A DNA stretch of 64,000 nt, from positions 62,001 to 126,000 of the forward strand of contig QOQV01000006.1 in the NCBI GenBank assembly GCA_003327435.1. Direction: 5' to 3'. The position numbers were made by a program, and so were the translations under genes. Shown here piece by piece: positions 36,018 to 46,670 of this stretch. Origin of the DNA: Ignavibacteriota bacterium. GTDB taxonomy: Bacteria > Bacteroidota > Ignavibacteria > UBA10030 > BY39. The notes beneath the pieces are model-generated. The model was not told the DNA's origin. It did no database searches and saw only the letters and a list, made by a program, of their open reading frames with translations. The first letter of the stretch is position 1. Each line of letters opens with the position of its first letter.

Positions 36018-36087
36018 TTTGATATTGTTTATTTTTGGCATTAAATTAATAATAAATTTTGTGAATAAATCTTGAATTTAGAGCTTA

Positions 36088-37695
36088 ATGCATCTTTATC
36101 ATGAAAATATAAGTTCTCAGTTGCGAACAAAAATTAATCATTATAAGATTTTTAAAGAGCTGCCATTTCTTCCTGAGGAGAGGGAAAGCACTACGATATT
36201 GTTAGGTGGCTTTACGATGAAACACGATTTGCTCGTTCGTGCTGCAATCGAAGGGCTGGGCTATAAAGTTGAACATCTTCCAACACCACAAATTCAAGCA
36301 TATCATACAGGCAGAGAATTTTGTAACAATGGAATGTGTAATCCAGCTTATTTTACAATTGGAAATCTTATACAATTCCTTTTTCATTTAGTTCAGAAGG
36401 GAATGACGAAGGAAGAAATTTTGAAAAAATATGTTTTCCTTACTGTCGGTGCCTGCGGACCCTGTAGATTTGGTATGTACGAAAATGAATATCGCCTGGC
36501 TTTGCGGAATGCAGGATTTGATGGATTTAGAGTTCTGGTTTTTCAACAGGTGAGTGGATTTAAACAAACGGATGAAAACAGCGGTCTCGTAATGAACGAA
36601 GAATTCTTCTTAGGTATAATTAAAGCAATACTGATTGCCGACTTATTAAATGATTTTTTTTATAAGGTTAAACCTTACGAAATTAATCAAGGTGAAACTG
36701 ATCTTGTTCTTAACAAATTGGTCAAGAACATTTATAATGATTTAAAGAATGAACAGAAAATTTTAAATAGTTTATTGAAGAAAATTAAACTGAACGACTA
36801 TAAACTTTACTTTCTTATAATAAGAGAACTATTGGTTAACAAATATCGGCGATCATTATCTATAGCCAGGAATGAAATGAAAAAAATTCAGGTGGATAAT
36901 TTAAGAGAAGTACCTATTGTAAAGATTACTGGAGAATTCTGGGCACAAACAACAGAAGGAGATGGTAATTTTAAAATATTTAAGTATTTACTAAATGAAG
37001 GTTGTGAAGTAATAATAGAACCAATAATGAACTGGTTGCTATATCTCCTTTTTGATGCAAACCAATATTTAACTGATAGAAGAAAAATTACATATAAAAA
37101 CTTCCCTAAAAAGGTTTCATATTATAAAAACAAAATCTTGATTAAAATTGCTGAGGATTTAATTAATAAGGAGTATAATAAATTCAGAAAATATTTTTTA
37201 GATATTCCTGAAAAGTTGAGTAATCAATATATTCTAGCAGAAATCGCCAATCCATACTATAACAATCATGCAAAAGGTGGGGAAGGGCATTTAGAAGTAG
37301 CGAAAAGTATTTACTACACAAAAAATTTTCTTGCTCATATGATATTATCTGTTAAACCTTTTGGTTGTTTGCCCAGTACTCAAAGTGATGGTGTGCATGC
37401 TCTGGTAACTGCTAAATATCCTGAGATGATATTTTTACCTATAGAGACATCAGCAGAAGGTGAGATTAATGCATATAGTCGTGTTCAGATGGCATTGAGT
37501 GAGGCAAAACAAAAATGCAAAACAGAAATAGAGTATGCATATGAAAGAACTAGCTTGAAAAAAGAAAAAATTAAGGAATTCTTATTTAAGCACCCTGAAT
37601 ATATGCAAGCTGGTTTTAAAATTAAGCGACTGCCAGGTGTAATTTCCAGAACCGCTAATTTTATTTATTACATAAAAGGAATTATTAATAAATAA
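36088..37695 (+). CDS. 2-hydroxyacyl-CoA dehydratase-like (HgdB/DUF2229-related) protein
   Basis: 535 residues. It resembles the iron-sulfur subunit family of 2-hydroxyglutaryl-CoA dehydratase (COG3581-like). Conserved-looking Cys motifs: CNNGMCNP (about 79-86), CGPCRFGMYENEY (about 127-139) and KPFGCLPSTQSDG (near 428), any of which may bind a cluster. GGEGHLEV precedes the last. The gene next door encodes the matching ATP-dependent activator, 9 nt downstream. True dehydratases come as two subunits with acyl-CoA genes beside them; none is seen, so the substrate and reaction are unknown. The start ATG at 36088 is the first in frame. Confidence 0.78.
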   Translation: MHLYHENISSQLRTKINHYKIFKELPFLPEERESTTILLGGFTMKHDLLVRAAIEGLGYKVEHLPTPQIQAYHTGREFCNNGMCNPAYFTIGNLIQFLFHLVQKGMTKEEILKKYVFLTVGACGPCRFGMYENEYRLALRNAGFDGFRVLVFQQVSGFKQTDENSGLVMNEEFFLGIIKAILIADLLNDFFYKVKPYEINQGETDLVLNKLVKNIYNDLKNEQKILNSLLKKIKLNDYKLYFLIIRELLVNKYRRSLSIARNEMKKIQVDNLREVPIVKITGEFWAQTTEGDGNFKIFKYLLNEGCEVIIEPIMNWLLYLLFDANQYLTDRRKITYKNFPKKVSYYKNKILIKIAEDLINKEYNKFRKYFLDIPEKLSNQYILAEIANPYYNNHAKGGEGHLEVAKSIYYTKNFLAHMILSVKPFGCLPSTQSDGVHALVTAKYPEMIFLPIETSAEGEINAYSRVQMALSEAKQKCKTEIEYAYERTSLKKEKIKEFLFKHPEYMQAGFKIKRLPGVISRTANFIYYIKGIINK

Positions 37696-37704
37696 AAATC
37701 AATT

Positions 37705-40700
37705 GTGAAAGAGAATCTGAAAAATAATCCAATAGTTGCAGGAATTGATATAGGCTCAACTACAATCAAGGGTGTGATAGTTGAAGTTAAATCTGATAAA
37801 ATTCTGTGGCAATGGTATAAAAGACACGAAACAAGAATTGTTGAAAAATTTTTGGAGATGCTCAGGAAAATTGAGTTCGACCTTAATTTGAATGCTGGAG
37901 ATTTTTATATTTATATGACCGGTAGTGGTGCAAACAACCTGTATCACCTGGTAAATGCGAAGTATGTACAGGAAGTCCATGCAATTTCTTTAAGTGTTGA
38001 AAAATATCATCCTGATGTACATTCGATTATTGAGTTAGGTGGCCAGGATGCAAAGATGATATTTTTTAAAGAGATGCAGGGCAAGCGCAAAAAGTTTGCA
38101 ACTATGAATGACAAATGTGCTGGTGGCACAGGAGCTGTAATAGATAAAATTATCGCTAAATTGAATATCTCTCCTGAAGAAATTCAAAATATGCGTTATG
38201 ATGGAGTTAAAATTCACCAGGTCGCTGGCAAATGTGGAGTTTTTGCGGAAACAGACATTAACTCGCTTCAAAAACAGGGAATTCCCAAAAGTGAACTAAT
38301 TGCTTCACTATTTGAATCAATTGTACAGCAGAATTTATCTGTATTGACCAGAGGCAATACACTCTATCCTGAAGTTCTACTATTAGGTGGACCGAATACA
38401 TTTCTGCCCGGGTTAGTTGAAGCCTGGCAGGCTAATATACCCAAGATATGGGAGGAGCGGAAAATAAAAATTCCGGAATTTATTGAACCAAAATCATTAA
38501 TTAAAGTTCCAAATAATTCTGAATACTATGCAGCACTTGGTGCGATCGAATTTTTTAAAAGTGATACCAGTAGGAATTGCATATACAGGGGATTTTATGA
38601 CATTGCCAATTTGGTTGAAGGTGATAGAGGAAATCTGAAATCTAAACTGAGTGGAAGCGGTCTAATTGATAATAAGTCCGAGTTACAATCATTTATTGAT
38701 GAATACAGAATTCCAGATTTTATCGAACCAGAAATTTTAGGAAATCAAAAACTTGATGTATTCATAGGACTGGATGGTGGTTCCACATCTACAAAAGCAG
38801 TTGTTATAAGTAAAGACAAAGAAATCCTCGCAAAAGAATATCTGCTGTCGAAAGGTAATCCAATTGAAGATACAAAAGAAATTTTTAAAAAATTCAAACA
38901 AAAATTTGATCTCCTTAATATTGAGTTAAATGTTTTAGGTGTCGGTGTAACAGGATATGCAAAAGATATTTTAAAAGATTGTATAGGTGCGGATGTTGCA
39001 CTTGTTGAAACTGTTGCTCATATGAAATCCGCATTACATTATTTTGATGATGTGGACGTAATATGTGATGTTGGTGGTCAGGATATTAAAATTATTATTT
39101 TGAAAGACAGAAGAGTTGTTGATTTTAAATTAAATACACAATGTTCAGCAGGTAATGGATATTTCCTGCAAGCCACGGCAGAGAGTTTGGGAATTGAGGT
39201 GAATCGTTATGCTGATATTGCATTTAAAGCCACTAGAGCTCCTGAATTCAGTTACGGTTGTGCTGTTTTCTTACAGTCAGATATAGTTGATTTTCAAAGG
39301 CAGGGCTGGAAACCTGAAGAAATTTTAGCTGGTCTTGCAAAGGTTCTTCCAAAAAATATCTGGCTTTATATTGCGCAAATGCCTAATATGGCGAAGTATG
39401 GCTCAAGGTTTGTACTGCAAGGTGGGACACAATATAACTTAGCAGCAGTCAAAGCGCAGGTGGATTTTATAAAAGAAAGATTTTTAAACTCAAAAGTTAA
39501 ACCAGTAATTAAAATTCATCCACATACAGGCGAAAGCGGTGCAATCGGTGTCGCTCTTGAAGCTGCAGAAAATTATAAAACAGTACGCAAATCTAACTTC
39601 ATCGGGTTTAAAGCAATTGAATCAATAAAGTATGAAACAAAAAGAGATGAAGAAACAAAATGCTATTTCTGTAAGAATCAATGCTTAAGAACCTTTATTG
39701 ACATTATTACTTCGATTAATATAAAAAATGATAATTCAAATAATTTCCCTTACAAGCACGGTCCTGAGCAATTACGTTCAGCTCGTGTTGAATTTTCACA
39801 GTTTACTGTCGATAATCAAGATTTACGAGAAGTCAAAAAAGAAAGAATTATTATAGCAACCTGTGAAAAAGGTACGGTGGAAAATTTAAACTCTGTAAAG
39901 GAGATCCAAAAGAGAATAGATGATATAAAGAATGCCAATCCGAATTTGGTAGAGTTTGCAGCAAAGAAGGTGTGGGAACCGACAAGACCTAAACTTGTTT
40001 CTGATTCGATACCGATTATAGCGTTGCGGAAAAAAAACAAAATTTTACGAGAATTGAAATTAAAGCGGGATTCAATTGTTATAGGAATCCCAAGGTTACT
40101 TAATCTATACTCATTTAATCCTTTCTTCAGCGCTTATTTTGAAAGCTTAGGAATTAAGCCAGGTAACATTGTTTATTCAGATTTTACTTCAGAAAAACTT
40201 TTTAAAGAAGGTTCAAGGCGTGGGACGATCGATCCCTGTTATCCAAGCAAACTCGCTGTGGCACATATACATAATTTGTTATATGTTCAGAGTAAGAAAA
40301 GAAATCTTGATTACATCTTTTTCCCAAGTATTGATTCTATGCCCAGCGATTTGGTAAATTGCGTAGACCATCGAGGATGTCCGACGGCTGTTGCTACTCC
40401 CTTCTCTACATATGCAGCTTTTACGCGAGAAAAAGATATTTTTAATGAATTTGGAGTAAGATTTTTAAATCCATTTTTAAATATGGATGATCCAAAATTA
40501 CTTGAATTACAGCTATTTGAATATTTCGAAGATATTTTCGGTCTCACAAAATCAGAGAATACAAAAGCTGTAAAATATGCTTATCAAGCATTGTATGAAT
40601 TCCAAAATACATTAAGGAAAAAAGGAAAAGAGGTGCTTGAAATGCTCGAGAGAGAAAATCGGATTGGTATTGTAGTTCTGGCGCGCCCGTATCATAACGA

Positions 40701-41220
40701 CCCGGGTATTAATCACGGCATTCTGGAGGAATTTCAAAAACTTGGATATCCTATTCTTTCTCAAGATTCTTTACCAACTGATGAAGAAACTCTTAAGAAA
40801 GTTTTTAAGGATGATGATATTCATCCAATGGAAATCAGTGATGTATGGAAGAATTCATATAGTGAGAATACAAATAGAAAAATTTGGGCGGCAAAGTTTG
40901 TCGCCAGACATCCAAACCTGGTTGCACTCGAGCTTTCTAATTTCAGATGTGGGCACGACGCACCAATCTATTCTTTAATTCAAGAAATTATTGAAATGAG
41001 TGGTAAACCCTACTTCTGTTTTAAAGATATTGATGAAAATAAACCAAAGGGTTCTATTAAAATAAGAATTGAGACCATTGCATATTTCCTTAAAGAGTAT
41101 AAACCAGTTTTAGAATCCGTTGAATACATATTCCCACCTGGAGGTGTGAAAGGTCCCAGGCTTAATATTGGAAAATATATAAGTGTACTAAAAAATGATT
41201 CTTCTCTGAATAAAAATTAA
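37705..41220 (+). CDS. Fused twin activator of 2-hydroxyacyl-CoA dehydratase (BadF/HgdC-type ATPase, COG1924/COG3580-like)
   Basis: 1171 residues, several times an ordinary HgdC activator. Two ASKHA ATPase domains in tandem: the first begins GIDIGSTTIKG (residue 15) with GGQDAK and the cluster-binding Cys in NDKCAGGTG; the second begins GLDGGSTSTKA (about 355) with GGQDIK and NTQCSAGNG. A C-x-x-C-x3-C segment (CYFCKNQC, about 653) and a large C-terminal domain (IGIPRLLNLYSFNPF, later RGCPTAV and NFRCGHDAPIYS) follow. The family uses ATP to push an electron at low potential into the partner. The likely partner is the gene 9 nt upstream. Start is GTG at 37705. Confidence 0.82.
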   Translation: MKENLKNNPIVAGIDIGSTTIKGVIVEVKSDKILWQWYKRHETRIVEKFLEMLRKIEFDLNLNAGDFYIYMTGSGANNLYHLVNAKYVQEVHAISLSVEKYHPDVHSIIELGGQDAKMIFFKEMQGKRKKFATMNDKCAGGTGAVIDKIIAKLNISPEEIQNMRYDGVKIHQVAGKCGVFAETDINSLQKQGIPKSELIASLFESIVQQNLSVLTRGNTLYPEVLLLGGPNTFLPGLVEAWQANIPKIWEERKIKIPEFIEPKSLIKVPNNSEYYAALGAIEFFKSDTSRNCIYRGFYDIANLVEGDRGNLKSKLSGSGLIDNKSELQSFIDEYRIPDFIEPEILGNQKLDVFIGLDGGSTSTKAVVISKDKEILAKEYLLSKGNPIEDTKEIFKKFKQKFDLLNIELNVLGVGVTGYAKDILKDCIGADVALVETVAHMKSALHYFDDVDVICDVGGQDIKIIILKDRRVVDFKLNTQCSAGNGYFLQATAESLGIEVNRYADIAFKATRAPEFSYGCAVFLQSDIVDFQRQGWKPEEILAGLAKVLPKNIWLYIAQMPNMAKYGSRFVLQGGTQYNLAAVKAQVDFIKERFLNSKVKPVIKIHPHTGESGAIGVALEAAENYKTVRKSNFIGFKAIESIKYETKRDEETKCYFCKNQCLRTFIDIITSINIKNDNSNNFPYKHGPEQLRSARVEFSQFTVDNQDLREVKKERIIIATCEKGTVENLNSVKEIQKRIDDIKNANPNLVEFAAKKVWEPTRPKLVSDSIPIIALRKKNKILRELKLKRDSIVIGIPRLLNLYSFNPFFSAYFESLGIKPGNIVYSDFTSEKLFKEGSRRGTIDPCYPSKLAVAHIHNLLYVQSKKRNLDYIFFPSIDSMPSDLVNCVDHRGCPTAVATPFSTYAAFTREKDIFNEFGVRFLNPFLNMDDPKLLELQLFEYFEDIFGLTKSENTKAVKYAYQALYEFQNTLRKKGKEVLEMLERENRIGIVVLARPYHNDPGINHGILEEFQKLGYPILSQDSLPTDEETLKKVFKDDDIHPMEISDVWKNSYSENTNRKIWAAKFVARHPNLVALELSNFRCGHDAPIYSLIQEIIEMSGKPYFCFKDIDENKPKGSIKIRIETIAYFLKEYKPVLESVEYIFPPGGVKGPRLNIGKYISVLKNDSSLNKN

Positions 41221-41234
41221 AAAATTTAAAATTT

Positions 41235-42113
41235 ATGATTAGCGAAAAAATTTGGACAATAAAGCGGTTGCTTGAATGGACTACAAAATATCTAAGTGAG
41301 AAAGGTATCAGTGATTCTCGCTTAAATGCAGAACTCCTTTTATGTCATACACTTAAATACAAAAATCGGATAGATTTGTACTTACATTTTGACAAACCAC
41401 TACGGCAAAGTGAGCTGGATACATTTAAAACCTTTTTGAAAAGAAGATTAAGTGGTGAACCAATTCAATATATTGTGGGGGAAACAGAATTTATGGGGAT
41501 AAAATTTAAAGTGGATCAAAGAGTTTTGATACCACGCCCTGAAACGGAGCTACTTGTAGAATCTGTTATTGATTTGTGTAAAAAATATAAAAAATCACAA
41601 ATAAAAATTCTTGAAATTGGAACTGGTTGTGGAAATATTTCTATAAGCATCGCTAAATTATTCCCGGATTCAGAAATAGTTGCTATTGAGTCCAGTAAAT
41701 TAGCTCTTGAAGTCGCTGACTTAAATATCAGAAATCATAGGTTATCAGATAAAATAAAATTAGTTTTTATGAACATTTTTGATGATATACCTAAATATAA
41801 AAATTTTGATATTATTGTATCCAATCCACCTTATGTTTCAATTGATGAATATCAAATCCTTTCGGATGAAATTAAAAACTATGAGCCCAAAATTGCATTA
41901 ACAGATGGAAAAGATGGTTTATCTTATCATCGTAGAATTGCAGATATTGGCAGAAGCTTGTTAAATGAGATAGGATGGTTGTTTCTGGAAATTGCATATA
42001 ATCAAAAAAACGCAGTTGTTGAAATTTTGGAAAATTTAAAATATTTTAATATTGAAGTTTTTAAAGATTTAAGTGGAAATGATCGTGTAGTTAAAGCTAA
42101 GTGGAGCCGATAA
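41235..42113 (+). CDS. prmC: Peptide chain release factor glutamine methyltransferase
   Basis: 292 residues. It methylates the GGQ glutamine of release factors with SAM. A helical N-terminal domain (1-90) precedes the methyltransferase fold with the RPETE motif, [11 protein letters not shown] and the catalytic SNPPYVS. Its stop overlaps the dtd start (TAATG). Confidence 0.95.
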   Translation: MISEKIWTIKRLLEWTTKYLSEKGISDSRLNAELLLCHTLKYKNRIDLYLHFDKPLRQSELDTFKTFLKRRLSGEPIQYIVGETEFMGIKFKVDQRVLIPRPETELLVESVIDLCKKYKKSQIKILEIGTGCGNISISIAKLFPDSEIVAIESSKLALEVADLNIRNHRLSDKIKLVFMNIFDDIPKYKNFDIIVSNPPYVSIDEYQILSDEIKNYEPKIALTDGKDGLSYHRRIADIGRSLLNEIGWLFLEIAYNQKNAVVEILENLKYFNIEVFKDLSGNDRVVKAKWSR

Positions 42114-42568
42114 TGAAAGCTTTAGTTCAAAGAGTAAGTCAGGCAAGTGTGGAAGTTAATGGTAAAAATGTTGGTAAGATAAATATGGGTATTCTAATAT
42201 TTTTAGGTGTCTCGAATGGTGACACAGAGGAAGATGCCCGCTATCTTGCTGAGAAATGTGCAAATTTACGCATATTTGAAGATGACCAGGGCAAAATGAA
42301 CCTTTCTGTGCAAAACGTCAACGGTAGCGCTCTGGTTGTGTCTCAATTTACACTTTATGCAGACACAAGAAGAGGCAATCGGCCAAGTTTCACTGATGCT
42401 GCCCCACCACAAAAAGGTGAAGAGTTATATAATGCTTTCTTGCAGTATCTAAAAAGAATACTTGGTGATGAAAGAGTATCCAGCGGAGTTTTCAGAGCAA
42501 TGATGAAAGTTAACTTAGTTAATGACGGTCCTGTAACAATAATGATAGAATCAAAAAATAAGGGTTAA
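42113..42568 (+). CDS. dtd: D-aminoacyl-tRNA deacylase
   Basis: 151 residues from the ATG at 42113. It hydrolyses D-amino acids from tRNA. The signatures are SQFTLYAD (with the catalytic-site residues) and NDGPVTIMI (the cis Gly-Pro motif). The upstream ATG at 42101 lies inside prmC and adds an unrelated tail; MKALVQRV is the family start. It is translationally coupled to prmC. Confidence 0.96.
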   Translation: MKALVQRVSQASVEVNGKNVGKINMGILIFLGVSNGDTEEDARYLAEKCANLRIFEDDQGKMNLSVQNVNGSALVVSQFTLYADTRRGNRPSFTDAAPPQKGEELYNAFLQYLKRILGDERVSSGVFRAMMKVNLVNDGPVTIMIESKNKG

Positions 42569-42573
42569 TTCTA

Positions 42574-43314
42574 ATGAAACATATTAATTTAATTCTGATT
42601 TTTCTTCTTATCTTCAATCAATCTAATTCACAACAATTAACAAAACAGTATGAAAGTTTAAAATACAAAAATTTTAAAATATCCTATGAAAAAGAGTTAA
42701 ATCCTGAAGATGTTAAATTCATCGCGATAAAAATTGATTCTCTTCTGAATGAATGGAAACTAATTTTAAAAATTAAAAGAGTTAGAAATATTGAATTCCG
42801 TATGTATAAATCTGATAAATCTTACAAGAACAAAACAAATGTGAAATTTAATCAGGATGTTTACCACAATCAAAACATCATACATTTATCACCAAAGATT
42901 TTTGATAGAAAATCTTTATCATCAGATAAGATACTTGTAAATGCTGTTATTTTAGCTTTATTGAGCGAATCAGGTAAAAGAGGTTGCCCTAAATGGTTGA
43001 TTGATTCATATGCAATTTATTTTTCTGGTTTAAAGGAATCTGAGCAACAAGCTACATTAAATATTTCTGGTAATTTAAAAGATTTTAAACAGGAATACTC
43101 GCAACTCAAAAAAGAAACTCAGTATAATGCATTTTTATCAAAAAGCTTTCATTTTATTGATTTTGTTAATAAGAGATATGGGAATGATAAATTAAATTTC
43201 TTATTCAAAGCTTTTAACGGCAAGAGGTCAGAAGAAGAGGCATTTGAGTTCGCATTAGGAGAAAAATTTGAAGAGATTGAGAAGGCATGGAATAATTTTA
43301 TCAAGCGAAATTAA
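42574..43314 (+). CDS. Secreted peptidase-MA-like protein lacking the zinc site
   Basis: 246 residues. Signal peptide 1-19 (ends NSNSQ). The layout resembles gluzincin peptidase-MA proteins: an alpha/beta N-terminal part, a helix, 'PKWL' and a C-terminal helical region. Where HExxH would stand, the sequence reads VILALLSES, and the 'WLxEG' motif is WLIDS. It is therefore probably a non-catalytic relative. It lies 5 nt after dtd and 2 nt before the phosphatase-superfamily gene. The family call is tentative. Confidence 0.55.
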   Translation: MKHINLILIFLLIFNQSNSQQLTKQYESLKYKNFKISYEKELNPEDVKFIAIKIDSLLNEWKLILKIKRVRNIEFRMYKSDKSYKNKTNVKFNQDVYHNQNIIHLSPKIFDRKSLSSDKILVNAVILALLSESGKRGCPKWLIDSYAIYFSGLKESEQQATLNISGNLKDFKQEYSQLKKETQYNAFLSKSFHFIDFVNKRYGNDKLNFLFKAFNGKRSEEEAFEFALGEKFEEIEKAWNNFIKRN

Positions 43315-43316
43315 AA

Positions 43317-44231
43317 ATGCAAAAAAAAGTTATAATGCTCTTTCTGGATGGTGTTGGTGCAGGTCGTAAAAATGAAAAAATAAATCCGTTCTTTAATACA
43401 AAACTTCCTGCGATAAGATATGTATTAGATGATGGGATACCTCATATTAAAATGAGAGAAGTGTGTAAAAGAAACCTCTATTATCGGAATATAAATGCGA
43501 CTTTAGGTATTGATGGTTTGCCACAAAGTGGTACGGGGCAAACTTCGCTACTCTGTGGACTTAACGCATCCAAGATAATTGGTAAGCATTTTGGCCCATA
43601 TCCGTATTCGACATTAATCGATTTTATTAGAGAGTATAACATATTTAGTTCTTTACAAAGGTATGGATTTAAAACATTCTATGTAAATGCATATCCTCCA
43701 AAATATTTTGAATACATTCAGAGAAAAAAATTAAGGAGAACAGCAACTACTTTAGCTTGGACTTTTGCTGGAAAAGAATTAAACGACTATCGCACTCTTC
43801 AGAATAATGAGTCCTTATCATCGGATATAACTGGAGAAAAATGGAATGCTTTAGGATTTCCAAAAGTAAAAGAGATTTCGCCAGAATCGGCTGGAAAAAG
43901 ATTGGTAAGTTTTTTAAAAGAATATGATTTTGTTTTTTATGAATATTTTTATACTGATCACGCAGGTCATAGTCAATCGATGGATTTAGCAGTGAAGGAA
44001 TTGCAAAAAGTAGATGGGTTAATCTCAGGAATTGTTTCGAGTTTAGATGTTAATAATATGACACTCATAATTACAAGTGATCATGGAAATATTGAAGATT
44101 TAGGCATTAAAACTCATACACGAAATCCAGTTCCATTGATTGTTTATGGTGAAATGTGTAAGTATCTAAATACTAAAATAAAAAGCATAACCCAAATTTC
44201 TCGGGAAATAATTAATTTTTACAATAAATAA
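43317..44231 (+). CDS. Alkaline-phosphatase-superfamily metalloenzyme (phosphopentomutase/PGM-like)
   Basis: 304 residues. Metal-binding segments are visible at both ends: LFLDGVGAG (Asp) near the start, SGTGQTSLLCG where the phospho-acceptor Ser/Thr lies, DHAGH (mid) and TSDHGNIED (late), with TRNPVPL. This is the phosphopentomutase/iPGM/phosphatase fold, but shorter than phosphopentomutase (about 390). The substrate is unknown. It starts 2 nt after the previous gene. Confidence 0.75.
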   Translation: MQKKVIMLFLDGVGAGRKNEKINPFFNTKLPAIRYVLDDGIPHIKMREVCKRNLYYRNINATLGIDGLPQSGTGQTSLLCGLNASKIIGKHFGPYPYSTLIDFIREYNIFSSLQRYGFKTFYVNAYPPKYFEYIQRKKLRRTATTLAWTFAGKELNDYRTLQNNESLSSDITGEKWNALGFPKVKEISPESAGKRLVSFLKEYDFVFYEYFYTDHAGHSQSMDLAVKELQKVDGLISGIVSSLDVNNMTLIITSDHGNIEDLGIKTHTRNPVPLIVYGEMCKYLNTKIKSITQISREIINFYNK

Positions 44232-44237
44232 AAATGG

Positions 44238-46619
44238 ATGTTAATTGATAAACCTGCAATAAAATTTATTATTCCTTTTATTCTGGGTATTTTAATCGGG
44301 AAAATTTTTCAGATCTCACCTCTTGTTTTAGTATATGTAATTGCTTCAATAAGTATTTTATACTTTCTTACAAGAAAGTATCTTGGGAATATCTACGGTA
44401 TTATTTTGCTATATCCAATCATCGTATTGTTGGGATTATTAAAATTTCAGATTGATTTTTATTATAGAGAAGATAATAGAGTTGATAATTTTATCAATCA
44501 AAATAAATTAGTGGAACTAAAAGGGATAATAATTGATCAACCTACGAAAAAAACAAATTATGTTCAATTAGTAATTAAAGCGGATTCTCTGCTAACGAAT
44601 AATGGCAATTATAAAATTAGTGGAAATGTGATAATAACTATTCCCTCTGAAAATGTGACGAGTATCGATCCTTATGAATACGGGCAAAGAGTAAGAATTA
44701 AATCCATTTTACTGCCTCTGACTTCAGCGAGGAATCCTGGCGATTTTGATATGAAACGCTATTTAAATGCAAATAATATTTTTGCGAAGATGTATTTGGA
44801 AGATGAAGGAAACATTGTAATTGAGGAAAGCTGTGCAGGTTTTTCAATAATCGGTTTAATTTACTCAATTAGATCTAAAATTGCACGCAATGTGGAAAAT
44901 GATATCGGTGGTGTTGAGGCAAGTTTTTTAAAAGGAATTTTAATCGGCGATAGAAGCGAAATATCGCTAGATTTAAAAGAATCCTTTATTAATTCTGGGG
45001 TCATGCATATACTTGCAGTATCGGGTTTGCATGTAGGAATTATTGTTCTAATTTTAATCTCACTTTTAAATATTTTTAATTTATCTGATCGAGTAAGATT
45101 TGCTTCAGTTAGCGTGTTTTTAATTTTTTATGTTTTTTTAACTGGAAGTTCGCCATCAGTGATTAGAGCTTCTATTATGGCAATTGTTGTTCTCGGTGCG
45201 TTAATTTACCAGAGAAAAATAAATATTTACAATTCACTTGCAATTGCTGCTATTATAATTTTATTATTTGATTCAAGACAACTTTTTCATCCTGGTTTTC
45301 AGTTATCTTTCACTGCAGTAATTTCAATTGTAGCACTCTATCCAAAAATTATTAAAATTCAAGATATTTTTCCTGAACATATTCAGGAAAATGGTTATTT
45401 GAAGTATTTTATTGCATTATTTGCAGTATCATTTTCTGCTGCAATTGGTACTTTGCCGTTTACATCTTATTATTTTGGAAAAATTTCCATAATTGGGTTG
45501 CTCGCTAATTTGATAATTGTGCCGATAATGGGATTAACACTCGCCTTTGGTTTGATATATACCATTATGTCGTTTATAAATGCAGCATTAGCATCCATAG
45601 TTGCAGAAACAACAAAGCTGTTTTCTGCAATTCTTTTATACTTTGTTGATATGTTTGGTTCTTTGAAATATGCATATCTTGATGTTTCGTTTTCATTTGA
45701 AGATGGCATAATATATTATGTATTAATCTTTTTATTGTTTTCCACTTACATAAAGAATTTCATAATCAGAATATTGATTTGTATGCTTATTCTGTTAAAT
45801 GTTTATGTTTACAAAGATATTTTTAAACCAAATTTTGCTGAAATTACATTTTTAGATGTTGGCCAGGGCGATGCAATATTTATTAAATCTCCCAAACAAA
45901 AGTATATATTGATTGATGCTGGAGTAAAAAATTTATATCGTGATGCTGGCCAAAGATTTATCTTACCGTATTTCAAACAAAACAATATTAAAAAAATAGA
46001 TTTACTAATAAATACCCATCCACATTCTGATCATCTTGGTGGTATACCAACAATATTGAGAAATGTTAAAGTAAACCGCATAGTAGATGCAGGATCGAAA
46101 GAAAAATCAGAAATTTATAGTGACTACCTACATTTAAGGGATTCTTTATCTATACCTTATTCAAAAAAATATTACGGCGATACTATAAATATCGACGATA
46201 ATATTAGATTGTATGTTTTACATCCTGGTGTTGATATATTAGAAAGCAGAAATCTAAATAACCACTCGCTGGTAATCAAGCTACTGTATGGTGAAAGATC
46301 AATTTTATTTACTGGAGATATAGAGAGAGAATCCGAAATCAAAATTTCAGGACGATATGGAAAGTTTTTGAAATCTGATATTATAAAATGTGCGCATCAC
46401 GGGAGTTCGACCAGTAATTCAGAGGAATTTCTTAATATTGTAGAGCCTGAATTTGCAGTAATTTCAGTTGGGGCTAACAACAAATTCAATCATCCATCTG
46501 AGGAGGTTCTTACATACTTGAATAATCGGAAAATTCAAATATATCGAACTGATCTTGATGGGGCTATAACTTATAGAACCAACGGAAGTTATCTAAGAAT
46601 GGTAAATTGGCGTGACTAA
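44238..46619 (+). CDS. comEC: ComEC/Rec2-family DNA-uptake channel protein
   Basis: 793 residues. It forms the inner-membrane channel for DNA uptake. An N-terminal membrane pair and soluble domain (to about 210) precede the polytopic competence domain (HILAVSGLHVGI at about 258). The C-terminal metallo-beta-lactamase domain has LDVGQGDAIFI, THPHSDHLGG and KCAHHGSSTS, so a nuclease site looks intact. It starts 6 nt after the preceding stop. No other competence genes are in the window, although the PilB-like ATPase at 3971 could be related to a pilus. Confidence 0.93.
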   Translation: MLIDKPAIKFIIPFILGILIGKIFQISPLVLVYVIASISILYFLTRKYLGNIYGIILLYPIIVLLGLLKFQIDFYYREDNRVDNFINQNKLVELKGIIIDQPTKKTNYVQLVIKADSLLTNNGNYKISGNVIITIPSENVTSIDPYEYGQRVRIKSILLPLTSARNPGDFDMKRYLNANNIFAKMYLEDEGNIVIEESCAGFSIIGLIYSIRSKIARNVENDIGGVEASFLKGILIGDRSEISLDLKESFINSGVMHILAVSGLHVGIIVLILISLLNIFNLSDRVRFASVSVFLIFYVFLTGSSPSVIRASIMAIVVLGALIYQRKINIYNSLAIAAIIILLFDSRQLFHPGFQLSFTAVISIVALYPKIIKIQDIFPEHIQENGYLKYFIALFAVSFSAAIGTLPFTSYYFGKISIIGLLANLIIVPIMGLTLAFGLIYTIMSFINAALASIVAETTKLFSAILLYFVDMFGSLKYAYLDVSFSFEDGIIYYVLIFLLFSTYIKNFIIRILICMLILLNVYVYKDIFKPNFAEITFLDVGQGDAIFIKSPKQKYILIDAGVKNLYRDAGQRFILPYFKQNNIKKIDLLINTHPHSDHLGGIPTILRNVKVNRIVDAGSKEKSEIYSDYLHLRDSLSIPYSKKYYGDTINIDDNIRLYVLHPGVDILESRNLNNHSLVIKLLYGERSILFTGDIERESEIKISGRYGKFLKSDIIKCAHHGSSTSNSEEFLNIVEPEFAVISVGANNKFNHPSEEVLTYLNNRKIQIYRTDLDGAITYRTNGSYLRMVNWRD

Positions 46620-46670
46620 AAATTTTGTTTCAATCACCCTTTTTAAGTATTTTATGTAAAAAAAATCGTT

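Noticed and set aside
36019..36047. Plus-strand promoter for the 36088 gene (TTGATA-N17-TAAATT)
   Set aside because: The -10 matches only 4 of 6 and the flanks are very AT-rich; kept only as a note beside the stronger glnA promoter.
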